Shown here: positions 53,332 to 60,430 of the stretch, in pieces
How positions within the stretch are numbered: position 1 is the first letter of the stretch
Layout: each line of letters opens with the position of its first letter
Assembly (NCBI GenBank): GCA_012514535.1
Contig: JAAZAA010000021.1
Location: 1 to 60,941 of the forward strand
Length of the DNA: 60,941 nt
Origin: Myxococcales bacterium
GTDB lineage: Bacteria > Myxococcota_A > Polyangia > Polyangiales > Polyangiaceae
Direction: 5' to 3'
Made by a program: the position numbers and the translations under genes
The notes under the pieces: model-generated
What the model was told of the DNA's origin: nothing
The model's database searches: none
What the model saw: the letters and a program-made list of their open reading frames with translations, nothing else

Positions 53332-53849
53332 AGAGAACAGAGCCGTCCCTCCGCCCTGGGTCGCTGCGGCCGAGCATCGAGCTCCGCTTCCCGCCGCGAC
53401 GTGGCTTCGTCACTCGTATCGCCAACATGGTGCGCCAGTTCTGCCGTGAGCTCATCGGCGATGGCGACGGGCTCAGCCGCGTGAACATGGCCACCCACGA
53501 GCTCGTGGAGAACGTCGTGAAGTACTCCGCGGGCGGCATGTGTGAGCTCCGGGTGGAGTTCAGGCTCGATGGTCCCACACCGATCGTGAGCATCGAGACG
53601 GCGAACGACGTCGGCGGGGAGGCCCTCGAGGCCCTCGAGCGGCACCTCGTGGCGCTCCAGCAAGCTCCCGATCCCGTGGCGTTCTATGATCGGACCATTC
53701 GCGCCAGCGCGAGCCGCAGACAGGGCTCGGGCTTGGGTCTGGCGCGGATTCGTGCCGAGGGAGAAATGGAGCTCTCACACCGTGTCGCCGGCGGGCGGAT
53801 CACCATTCGAGCCGAGTCGGCGATCAGGGAGGTGCGATGGGCGGGCTGA
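53328..53849 (+). CDS. SiaB/RsbW-type serine-threonine protein kinase (GHKL fold)
   Basis: 173 residues with a HATPase_c_2 fold: N-box Glu58-xxx-Asn62 (ATHELVENVVKYS) and G2 box QGSGLGLARI (132-141). The G1 box (DxGxG) is replaced by SIETANDVGG, and a long helix (about 97-115) separates the boxes, as in SiaB-type (DUF6272-like) kinases rather than classical RsbW. Such proteins phosphorylate a SiaC/STAS partner. The GTG start overlaps the upstream stop (GTGA), and the 3' end overlaps the SiaC/STAS-like gene by 13 bases. Assignment to SiaB rather than another anti-sigma-like kinase is by pattern only. Confidence 0.7.
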   Translation: MKRTEPSLRPGSLRPSIELRFPPRRGFVTRIANMVRQFCRELIGDGDGLSRVNMATHELVENVVKYSAGGMCELRVEFRLDGPTPIVSIETANDVGGEALEALERHLVALQQAPDPVAFYDRTIRASASRRQGSGLGLARIRAEGEMELSHRVAGGRITIRAESAIREVRWAG

Positions 53850-54208
53850 CCTTGGGCGTCTTGCGTCAGAGCTCCTTTGGCATCGAGCCGGCGCTCGACG
53901 GCGCGCGCCTCGTGCTTCAGTTCCGGGGCACGGGTGACCTCGAAGCCGTCGAGCCCCTCGCCGAGTACCTCGATCGCGCCTTCGACGAGGTGCAGCGGCT
54001 GTCCTCCGCGGAGGTCCGCTTCGATTTTCGGGAGCTCGAGTTCATGAACTCGAGCTGCTTCAAGGCGTTCGTCACCTTCATCGAGCGGACGCGCCAGGCG
54101 GGCGGCGTGCCGATCGTGTTCGTGACGGATCCGGCCCATCACTGGCAGCGGCGGAGCCTCGAGGCGCTGCGCAGGCTCGCCATGGGGCGGGTCACCATCG
54201 AGACCTGA
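53837..54208 (+). CDS. SiaC/STAS-like phosphoprotein (partner-switch antagonist)
   Basis: 123 residues. The pattern VRFDFRELEFMNSSCFKAFVTFIERT (central strand, then Ser72/Ser73, then a helix) is that of STAS-fold antagonists and of SiaC (DUF1987-like). In those families the Ser/Thr at this point is phosphorylated by the partner kinase. The start lies within the kinase gene's last codons, giving tight 1:1 coupling. In Pseudomonas the SiaC phospho-state controls a diguanylate cyclase (SiaD); no cyclase is adjacent here, although two are encoded elsewhere in this window. Confidence 0.7.
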   Translation: MGGLTLGVLRQSSFGIEPALDGARLVLQFRGTGDLEAVEPLAEYLDRAFDEVQRLSSAEVRFDFRELEFMNSSCFKAFVTFIERTRQAGGVPIVFVTDPAHHWQRRSLEALRRLAMGRVTIET

Positions 54209-54209
54209 G

Positions 54210-54370
54210 CGTTCGGCGTCGTCGGGCGGCCCTGCGCGGGGGAGCGGGCCGTTCGGCGTCGTCGGGCGGCCCTGCGCGCCGCGCCGCGTTCGAGGCGCCC
54301 CGACGTCACGGGCGCTGCGACGTCGGGGCGCCGACCTCACGGGCGCTGCGACGTCACAGGCGCACCAGGG
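54210..54370. repeat. Two sets of direct repeats between the SiaC-like and KAS III genes
   Basis: A 29-bp sequence (54210-54238) recurs perfectly at 54250-54278. Then a 19-bp sequence TCACGGGCGCTGCGACGTC occurs at 54306-54324 and 54337-54355. A diverged third copy begins with the KAS III stop codon (TCA at 54354-54356). The region contains no gene. Confidence 0.85.
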
Positions 54371-55409
54371 CGCTGCCCCAGTGGAGCCCGGCGCCCAGGG
54401 CGAGGAAGCAAGCGAGCTGGCCGTCCCGCAAGCGACCGTCGCGGCGCATCTCGTCGACGAGGATCGGGATGGTCGCGCCGGAGGTGTTGCCGTAGCGGTC
54501 GATGTTCGAGGGCACACGGCGGCCGTCCACCTTGAGCCGGTCGCAGATCGCGTCGTTGATGCGGGCGTTCGCCTGGTGGGCGATGAACCAGTCCACGTCG
54601 TCGAGCGCGACGTCGGCCTTGGCGCACACCGCGCGCACGGAGCGCGGCAGCTTGGTCACGGCGTGCTTGAAGATCTCTCGCCCGTCCATCGACGGGTAGA
54701 ACGCGCCGGCTTCGAGCTGCGCCGGGGACGCGTAGGGCTGATTCTTGAAGCCGGCGGGCACGTAGAGCTGCTCGGCGTAGCGCCCGTCCGTGTGGAGGTC
54801 GATGGCGACCAGGCCAGGGCCGGGATCCGCGCTGGCCTCGACGATGAGCGCCCCCGCGCCATCTCCGAAGAGGATCGACCAACCCCGGTGAGCGGTCGCG
54901 AAAGCGAAGGCGCCCTTGTCGGGGCTCCCGTCCCGCTCGCCGCGCAGGATGTCCCAATCGCGCCAGGGCATGAGCCCGGCGTGGGCCTCTGCCCCGACGA
55001 TGAGGATGCGGCGGGCCGCGCCCGACTTCAGCAGGCCGTCGGCGACCTGGAGGCTGAAGGGGAACGCCGCGCACTGGGTGCGGAGATCGAGCGCCGGGAT
55101 CGTGCCGCAGCCGAGCCGCGCCGTCAGGAGCGGGCCCGAGCCGGGGAAGATGTGGTCCGGCGTCATCGTGCTGAAGAGCACGTAGTCGATGTCCGCGGCT
55201 CCGATGCCGGCGGCGTCCAGGGCGCGCTGGGAGGCGTGGACCGCCAGGTCCGCCGGGCCCTCGCCGGGGTCGCAGAAATGGCGCTGCGTGATGCCGGTGC
55301 GCTGCCGGATCCACTCGTCGTTCGTGTCCATCACCCGCGCGAGGTCGGCGTTCGTGATGGGTTTGCCGGGCAGGTAGGCCCCTGTACCAATGATCTTCAT
55401 GCCCAGCAT
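54354..55409 (-). CDS. 3-oxoacyl-ACP synthase III family protein (FabH-like)
   Basis: 351 residues, thiolase fold. The catalytic triad is visible as Cys in RTQCAAF (about residue 111), His in FIAHQAN and Asn in YGNTSGATIP. FabH starts fatty acid synthesis by condensing an acyl-CoA with malonyl-ACP. An insertion in the middle (GERDGSPDKGAFAFATAHRG) and a length above E. coli FabH (317) suggest the FabH2/secondary-metabolite or OleC-like branch rather than the housekeeping copy. No other fatty-acid gene is adjacent. ATG 55409 or 55400. Confidence 0.88.
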   Translation of the reverse strand: MLGMKIIGTGAYLPGKPITNADLARVMDTNDEWIRQRTGITQRHFCDPGEGPADLAVHASQRALDAAGIGAADIDYVLFSTMTPDHIFPGSGPLLTARLGCGTIPALDLRTQCAAFPFSLQVADGLLKSGAARRILIVGAEAHAGLMPWRDWDILRGERDGSPDKGAFAFATAHRGWSILFGDGAGALIVEASADPGPGLVAIDLHTDGRYAEQLYVPAGFKNQPYASPAQLEAGAFYPSMDGREIFKHAVTKLPRSVRAVCAKADVALDDVDWFIAHQANARINDAICDRLKVDGRRVPSNIDRYGNTSGATIPILVDEMRRDGRLRDGQLACFLALGAGLHWGSALVRL

Positions 55410-55605
55410 CTCAGCGTCGCCCCCCGCCGAACGAGGACCCGGCTTTTAGCCCGACTTCCCCGACAGAGTCAGCCCCGAAGTAGCCCCAGCGGCCAAACGC
55501 GACCATGCCCCACGCCTCCGGACTACTCGATCGGCAGCCGCGACGAGAAGAATAGGCTTGCGAGGGGTCCGACGGGGCGGAGGCCGACGAGGCCCGGAAA
55601 TGGAC

Positions 55606-55631
55606 GACCGCCCGGGGAGGCCCGGGCGGTC
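55606..55631 (-). terminator. Terminator of the repeat-protein gene
   Basis: A perfect 11-bp stem (GACCGCCCGGG with CCCGGGCGGTC) and 4-nt loop, 32 bases after the stop codon of the repeat protein. On the minus strand it is followed by GTCCATTTCC, a weak T-run. Confidence 0.65.
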
Positions 55632-55662
55632 GACGTCGTTCGAGGAGCGCTCGCCGGCTCGT

Positions 55663-56028
55663 TCAGCCGAGCAGGGAGTCCTTGTCCTTCTTGTCGCCGT
55701 CGCAGCCGAGGTCTGCGAAGGAGCTGTCCTTGTCCTTCTTGTCGCCGTCGCAGCCGAGGTCTGCGAAGGAGCTGTCCTTGTCCTTCTTGTCGCCGTCGCA
55801 GCCGAGGTCTGCGAGGGAGCTGTCCTTGTCCTTCTTGTCGCCGTCGCAGCCGAGGTCTGCGAGGGAGCTGTCCTTGTCCTTCTTCTTGTGATCGTCACAG
55901 CCGACCTCCGAGAGGAGACCGTGGACGTCCGAGGTAGGGGCAGCCGCGGCGGAGCTCGCCAGGAGGCCCACGGCGCAGAGGGCGGCGGCGGTCGTGGCGA
56001 TGCGGTGGAATGCAAACTTCTGACTCAT
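55663..56028 (-). CDS. Secreted protein of five 16-residue Cys/Asp/Lys repeats
   Basis: 121 residues. A signal peptide (about 1-30, ending SSAAAA) is followed by a mature part made almost only of tandem repeats. The core is LGCDGDKKDKDSS(L/F)AD, four near-identical units plus a diverged first one (VGCDDHKKKDKD). Each unit has one Cys (44, 61, 77, 93, 109), an acidic GCDGD turn that resembles Ca2+-binding loops, and a Lys/Asp run. At DNA level the unit is exactly 48 bp. I know no named family. Possible roles are metal binding, disulfide-linked surface polymer, or a substrate processed between repeats; none is proven. It has its own terminator and upstream region, so it is probably monocistronic. 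Confidence 0.85.
   Translation of the reverse strand: MSQKFAFHRIATTAAALCAVGLLASSAAAAPTSDVHGLLSEVGCDDHKKKDKDSSLADLGCDGDKKDKDSSLADLGCDGDKKDKDSSFADLGCDGDKKDKDSSFADLGCDGDKKDKDSLLG
55678..55917 (-). repeat. 48-bp coding tandem repeat, five units
   Basis: Units at 55678-55725, 55726-55773, 55774-55821 and 55822-55869 are almost identical. The first two share GCGAAGGAG (Phe) and the next two GCGAGGGAG (Leu). The fifth, 55870-55917, is diverged but keeps the 48-bp length. The pairwise pattern suggests duplication of a two-unit block. Confidence 0.95.
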
Positions 56029-56097
56029 GGCTCGTCTCCGGTGTCGGTCGGGCAGGGGAACGCCCAGGATGCCGAGGGCTGGGCGGGGTACCGGCCC

Positions 56098-56193
56098 AGT
56101 GTAGCTCTACGCGGGGGCGGCGCCCTGGTTTCCCCGCGCTTTTTCCCAGGGCGCCTGACGGAGATCGCGCTGGGCGATGTTAACGGTGTTAAC
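56098..56193 (-). promoter_or_regulatory. Candidate promoter and GTTAAC dyad upstream of the repeat-protein gene
   Basis: A dyad GTTAACGGTGTTAAC (56179-56193) is unusually A/T-rich for this genome and fully symmetric at its ends, like an operator. Nearer the gene, the minus strand has GGAAAC (56133-56128) followed about 17 bases later by GTAG, reminiscent of ECF-sigma promoters, and TACACT (56103-56098), a possible sigma-70 -10 element. These are by-eye matches only. Confidence 0.35.
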
Positions 56194-56274
56194 CTTCCCG
56201 CTGCCCCGCCGAACGTTCCCGCTCGCGCGCCGGCCCCAAGGAGCGCCCCAAGGAGCAGGGCACGGAGGGACGGC

Positions 56275-57621
56275 TCAGTAGGGCGCGGCCTGCCCCACCG
56301 CCGCGTAGACCTCCCGCAGGGAGTCCCAGAACCCAGGGTAGGTCTTGGCCACACAAGCGGGATCCTCGATGGTGATGCCCGGCCTCACCAAGCCCAGGAC
56401 GCCGAAGCTCATCGCCATGCGGTGATCCGAGTAGCAGTGGATCGTCGCGGGCCGCACCGGGCGCGGCTCGATGCGCAGCCAGTCCTCGCCCGAGGTGACC
56501 TGCTGCCCGACGCGCTCGAGCTCCGCCACCGTCGCGGCGAGGCGATCCGTCTCCTTGAGGCGGATGTTCGCCACGTTACGGATGTGGGTCACGCCGTCAC
56601 ACAGGGGCGCGAGCGCGGCCAAGGTCATCACCGTGTCGGAGATGTGGTGCATGTCCACGTCGAGGCCGCGGAGCACCGGTCGGGGGGAGTCGCCGCGCGG
56701 CGGCCGAGGGCCGATGACGCGCGTGGAGTTCGCGCTCCGCTCGACCCGGGCGCCCATCTGCTCCACCAGATCGACGAAGCCGTAGTCCCCCTGCAGGGCG
56801 GAGGTCCCCAGCCCGGGCACCGTGATGGCGAGCCCCGTGGCCGTCGCCGTGGCGAAGGCGTAGCTCGCCGACGAGGCGTCCGGCTCGATGACGTACTCGC
56901 CGGGTGAGCGCGTCGCGCCGGGCCGCACCACGAACCGGTTCCCCTCGTCGATCACGTCGGCGCCGAAGCGACGCAGCATCTCCAGGGTGATGTCCACGTA
57001 GGGACGGCTCACGAGCTCTCCGTCCACCTGCAGGGTCACCTCTCCCTGGGCGTGGGGCGCGGCCATGAGCAGCGCGGAGAAGTACTGGCTCGAGCGATCG
57101 CCGCGCATCGTCGCGGTGCCGCTCGGGAGCTCGCCGCCCCAGATGCGCAGGGGCGGGCACCCCGTCTCGCACTCGACCCGCACGCCGAGCTGACGGAGCC
57201 CCTCCACCAGATCGGCGATGGGGCGCTTGGCCATGTGCTCGTCGCCCTGGAGGGTGACGGGTCCGGGGACGAGGGCAGCGAGACCGGAGAGGAAGCGCAC
57301 CGTGGTGCCGCTGTTGCCCACGAACAGCGGCTCACTGGGTGCGCGCAACCGGCGCAGCCCGCCCTCGACCACCCAGGTCGTGGGATCCCGCTCCGTGACG
57401 CTGATCCCGAGGTGCTCGAGGCCCTGCCGCATGTACCGGGTGTCGTCGCTCTGCAGCACGCCCCGCAGCACCGTCGTCCCCTCGGCGAGGGCCGCCAGGG
57501 CGAGGGCGCGGTTGGTGATGCTCTTCGAGCCCGGGATGGCCCAGGTGAACTCCAGACCGGCCTCGGGCAGGCGGGAGAGATCGAGCGGACTCAGAGGCAG
57601 CGGCGCAGGGGGAAAATTCAT
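56275..57621 (-). CDS. aroA: 3-phosphoshikimate 1-carboxyvinyltransferase (EPSP synthase)
   Basis: 448 residues. It joins shikimate-3-phosphate and PEP in the aromatic amino acid pathway. Family motifs are clear: GSKSITNRALALAALA near the N-terminus, GNSGTTVRFL at about 101-110, AKRPIADLVEGL, GDRSSQYFSALLMAAP, DMHHISDT, IRLKETDRL and the final SDHRMAMSFG. Length is usual. It stops 246 bases from the repeat-protein gene; 12 bases separate its start from the rnhA stop, so rnhA-aroA are probably one transcript. Confidence 0.97.
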   Translation of the reverse strand: MNFPPAPLPLSPLDLSRLPEAGLEFTWAIPGSKSITNRALALAALAEGTTVLRGVLQSDDTRYMRQGLEHLGISVTERDPTTWVVEGGLRRLRAPSEPLFVGNSGTTVRFLSGLAALVPGPVTLQGDEHMAKRPIADLVEGLRQLGVRVECETGCPPLRIWGGELPSGTATMRGDRSSQYFSALLMAAPHAQGEVTLQVDGELVSRPYVDITLEMLRRFGADVIDEGNRFVVRPGATRSPGEYVIEPDASSASYAFATATATGLAITVPGLGTSALQGDYGFVDLVEQMGARVERSANSTRVIGPRPPRGDSPRPVLRGLDVDMHHISDTVMTLAALAPLCDGVTHIRNVANIRLKETDRLAATVAELERVGQQVTSGEDWLRIEPRPVRPATIHCYSDHRMAMSFGVLGLVRPGITIEDPACVAKTYPGFWDSLREVYAAVGQAAPY

Positions 57622-57633
57622 GGCTCAGTGTGC

Positions 57634-58122
57634 TTATCGCGAATTCGACACGAATGGAGGAGCGGCGCCCGGGGACGGGGTGCGTCCGCGGCGCCCGACG
57701 CCATTTCGGCCCGCTTCCACGGCCAGAGCGTCCACGAAGTCGTTCATGGGATCGCCCCCGTGCCCCTTCACCCAGCGGAAGGTCACCTCGCCCACGGGGC
57801 GAGCCTGCACCAAGGCGATCAGCGGCTCCCACAGATCCCGGTTGGCGACGGGTTGGTTCTTCGAGTTCACCCAGCCGCGGCGCAGCCAACCCACCCACCA
57901 ACGGTCACGGAAGCAGTTCACCACGTAGGTCGAGTCGCTGACGATCTCCACGCGACCCTCGGGGTTGGCCCGGAGCGCCTCGAGCACGGCGGAGAGCTCC
58001 ATGCGTTGGTTGGTCGTGCGCTCGGCGGCGCCGCTCTCGAAGTCCCCGTCGACCGCGGCCCAGGCCCAGCCACCGGGACCCGGGTTCCCGCTGCAGGCGC
58101 CGTCCGTGTAGATGACGGTCAT
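57634..58122 (-). CDS. rnhA: Ribonuclease HI
   Basis: 162 residues. It cleaves RNA in RNA-DNA hybrids. The acidic active site is complete: Asp7 (IYTDGACSGNPGPGG), Glu42 (QRMELSAVLEAL), Asp63 (VSDSTYV) and Asp131 (MNDFVDALA), with His121 in VKGHGG. The C-terminal 25 residues are a Gly/Arg/Pro-rich tail beyond the E. coli length. It starts just inside the end of the HIT gene region (about 1 base gap) and runs on into aroA, forming a HIT-rnhA-aroA unit. Confidence 0.95.
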   Translation of the reverse strand: MTVIYTDGACSGNPGPGGWAWAAVDGDFESGAAERTTNQRMELSAVLEALRANPEGRVEIVSDSTYVVNCFRDRWWVGWLRRGWVNSKNQPVANRDLWEPLIALVQARPVGEVTFRWVKGHGGDPMNDFVDALAVEAGRNGVGRRGRTPSPGAAPPFVSNSR

Positions 58123-58123
58123 G

Positions 58124-58546
58124 TCAGCGCCCGCCCAGGGCTTGGCGCAGCTCTTCCGACAGCCGCTCGCCGACGTCGGTCTCCAGCTTGCCTGCGGGCC
58201 ATTCGATGGTGAGCCCGCGCGCGCTGTCCGGCTTCGGGATGATGTGGAAGTGGACGTGGCGGACGGCCTGGTGCGCCGCGGAGCCGTTGTTCTCGAGCAC
58301 GTTGTACGCCGCCGTGCCCGTGACCTGCTTCACCGCGCGGCAGATCCTCGGCAAGACGCGCCCCAGGGCCGCGGCCGACTCGTCCGAGAGCTCGTCGAGG
58401 GTCTCCGCCGGCTCCTTGGGGATCACCAGCGTGTGCCCGTAGCTCAGGGGATTGATGTCGAGGAAGGCGAGCACGTGGTCGTCTTCGTACACCCTGTGGC
58501 AGGGGAGCTCGCCGTTGAGGATTCTCGTGAAGATCGTGGTCGCCAT
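58124..58546 (-). CDS. HIT family nucleotide hydrolase/transferase
   Basis: 140 residues with the histidine-triad motif HVHFHIIPK near residue 98 and the usual preceding DINPLSYGHTLVIPK and NNGSAAHQAVRH. HIT (HINT-branch) proteins hydrolyse AMP-lysine or dinucleoside polyphosphate-like compounds. The ATG at 58546 is chosen because GGAAGGAGAG lies just upstream; an ATG five codons earlier overlaps that site. First gene of the HIT-rnhA-aroA run. Confidence 0.93.
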   Translation of the reverse strand: MATTIFTRILNGELPCHRVYEDDHVLAFLDINPLSYGHTLVIPKEPAETLDELSDESAAALGRVLPRICRAVKQVTGTAAYNVLENNGSAAHQAVRHVHFHIIPKPDSARGLTIEWPAGKLETDVGERLSEELRQALGGR

Positions 58547-58869
58547 GTCCTCTCCTTCCATCCTGTTTCCAGAGCACCCGCTCGGTTCGTCGGCTGGAGC
58601 GCTCGTCCGCCGGGGCGCCGCCCTCGTGGAGGTCCGACGGGTTCCTCCGCGCCGGCGCTCTGGCTACGGACCGCTGGCTACGGACCGCTGTCCACGGATC
58701 GGTGCTCACGGATCCGTGGTTACGGATCCGTGCTCTAGCCGATTTTCCGGTCGCGACAAACGGCCCGCCGTCGGCGAAGCCCCCGTCGCTCGGGGGCGCC
58801 CCCGGTTTGCCAGCTGGAGCGCCCCGCCCCGCGGAGCTCGTCGCGAAGAGCGCAGAAAAGGAGCCGCGC
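58547..58869. other. Intergenic interval with a 14-bp tandem array
   Basis: 323 bases between the aminotransferase stop and the HIT start. It should carry the HIT-rnhA-aroA promoter. Besides the array at 58661-58730 nothing recognisable is present; no gene is supported. Confidence 0.55.
58661..58730. repeat. 14-bp tandem repeat, five units
   Basis: Two identical units TGGCTACGGACCGC (58661, 58675) are followed by three diverged ones: TGTCCACGGATCGG (58689), TGCTCACGGATCCG (58703) and TGGTTACGGATCCG (58717). The core ACGGAYC is kept. It lies upstream of the HIT-rnhA-aroA genes. Confidence 0.9.
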
Positions 58870-60060
58870 TCACATCACCTGGACGATCGCGTCGCACAGC
58901 GGGCCCATGTTCGTCTCGGTCATGCCCGCCACGTTGATGCGCCCGGAGCCCACGATGTAGATCGCGTGCTCGTCCCGCAGCCGCTCCACCTGGGCCTTCG
59001 TGAGCCCGGAGAAGCTGAACATCCCCTTCTGGTCGACGATGAAGGAGAAGTCGCGGGTCGCGCCCCGAGCCGCGAGGGTCTCCACGAAGAGCTGGCGCAT
59101 GCCGTTGATGCGATCGCGCATCCCCGCCACCTCGTCGATCCAGCGCTGCCGCAGCTCCGCGTCCGTGAGGATGGTGGTCACGATGGCGCCGCCGTGGGCG
59201 GGCGGGTTCGAGTAGTTGGTCCGGGCGCAGGTCTTCAGCTGGCTGAAGACGGCGGCGACCTCCTCGGCGCGCTTGCCCTTCACGGTGAGGGCGCCCGTGC
59301 GCTCGTTGTAGAGGCCGAAATTCTTCGAGAAGCTCGAGCAGATCAGGAGCTCGTCGACCGCGTCCACCAGCGCGCGCACGCCGACGGCGTCCTCGTCGAC
59401 GCCGCGACCGAAGCCCTGGTAGGCGAAGTCCACCAGGGGCAGGGCGCCGCGCTCTCGGAGCAGCGCTCCGAGCTGCTGCCACTGCTCGGGAGTGGGATCG
59501 ACGCCCGTCGGGTTGTGACAGCAGGCGTGCAGCAGGACGGTGTCCCCGGCGCGCACGGCCGACAGACCTTCCACCATGGCCTCGAAGGCGAGGCCGTTCT
59601 TGGCGGCGTCGAAGTAGGGGTACGTCCCGCACTCGAGCCCGGCTGCCTTGAAGACCTTGCCGTGGTTGTCCCAGGTGGGATCGCTGAGCCAGATCTTCGT
59701 GCCGGAGTGCTGCTGGCGCAGGTAGTCCGCCGCCAGGCGCAGGGCGCCCGTACCGCCGGGGGTGTGGCAGGTGGCCGCCAGATCGCCGGAGGCGAGCTCG
59801 CTGCCGGCTCCGAAGAGGAGCTCGCGGACGCAGCGCCCGTAGGCGGGGTCACCGGAGATCGGCTTGTAGCCCTTGGACTTCTCCGTCGCGAGCAGGCGCC
59901 GCTCCGCCTCCTTGACGACCTCGAGGATGGGGGTCGCTCCCGAAGCGTCCTTGTAGACGCCGACGGACAAGTTGATCTTGTGCGGTCGCTCGTCGCGCAG
60001 GAAAGCCTCGGTCAGGCCGAGAATCGTGTCGGGGGGGGCGGTGGGGACGGACTCGAACAT
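58870..60060 (-). CDS. Aspartate/aromatic aminotransferase
   Basis: 396 residues, the length of the AspC/TyrB group of class I PLP aminotransferases. The PLP-binding Lys is in SSFSKNFGLYNERTG; LVDFAYQGFG provides the Asp that binds the pyridine nitrogen, HACCHNPTGVDP the Asn, and GRINVAGM the carboxylate Arg. It transfers amino groups between aspartate or aromatic amino acids and 2-oxoglutarate, and may serve the last step of Phe/Tyr synthesis, in keeping with aroA nearby. Confidence 0.94.
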   Translation of the reverse strand: MFESVPTAPPDTILGLTEAFLRDERPHKINLSVGVYKDASGATPILEVVKEAERRLLATEKSKGYKPISGDPAYGRCVRELLFGAGSELASGDLAATCHTPGGTGALRLAADYLRQQHSGTKIWLSDPTWDNHGKVFKAAGLECGTYPYFDAAKNGLAFEAMVEGLSAVRAGDTVLLHACCHNPTGVDPTPEQWQQLGALLRERGALPLVDFAYQGFGRGVDEDAVGVRALVDAVDELLICSSFSKNFGLYNERTGALTVKGKRAEEVAAVFSQLKTCARTNYSNPPAHGGAIVTTILTDAELRQRWIDEVAGMRDRINGMRQLFVETLAARGATRDFSFIVDQKGMFSFSGLTKAQVERLRDEHAIYIVGSGRINVAGMTETNMGPLCDAIVQVM

Positions 60061-60430
60061 GGTGGTTTGCCGCTATCGCAGGCGCCGCCGCCGCGCAAGC
60101 GCTCACCGTGGATATCGACTCCGCCCGCCGGTCCCGAGCCGATCCCCGAGGACCGACCGAACCGCCCGAACGCGCCGGGACGCGCCGGGACGGGGGAGGA
60201 GGCCGCGGCGACCCGGGTGAGGGCCGACCGTCAGCGCCTTGGCGCTCAGGGAGAGACGCCCCGTGCCGTAAGTCTCGCTCTGGCACCGACCAAAGCCGGA
60301 ACTCCTCGATAGCTCACAAAACTTCGGGCGCGGCGCGGAGGCGAAGGTTAGCTTGATGAGATCGAGGGGGCGCGCTTTGCGCCGTTGAGCGGGTGAGGTG
60401 ACGGCGTGCGCCTCGGCGCTCGGGGGAGCG
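60061..60430. other. Intergenic interval before the terminal lipoprotein gene
   Basis: 370 bases without a supported gene. It separates the divergent aminotransferase and lipoprotein genes and must hold both promoters. No clear promoter elements or RNA motif were found. GGGGGAG just before 60431 is the lipoprotein's ribosome-binding site. Confidence 0.5.

Noticed and set aside
55678-55917. Regular 48-bp repeats considered as a CRISPR array
   Set aside because: There are no spacers: units are contiguous, in frame and encode a signal-peptide protein.
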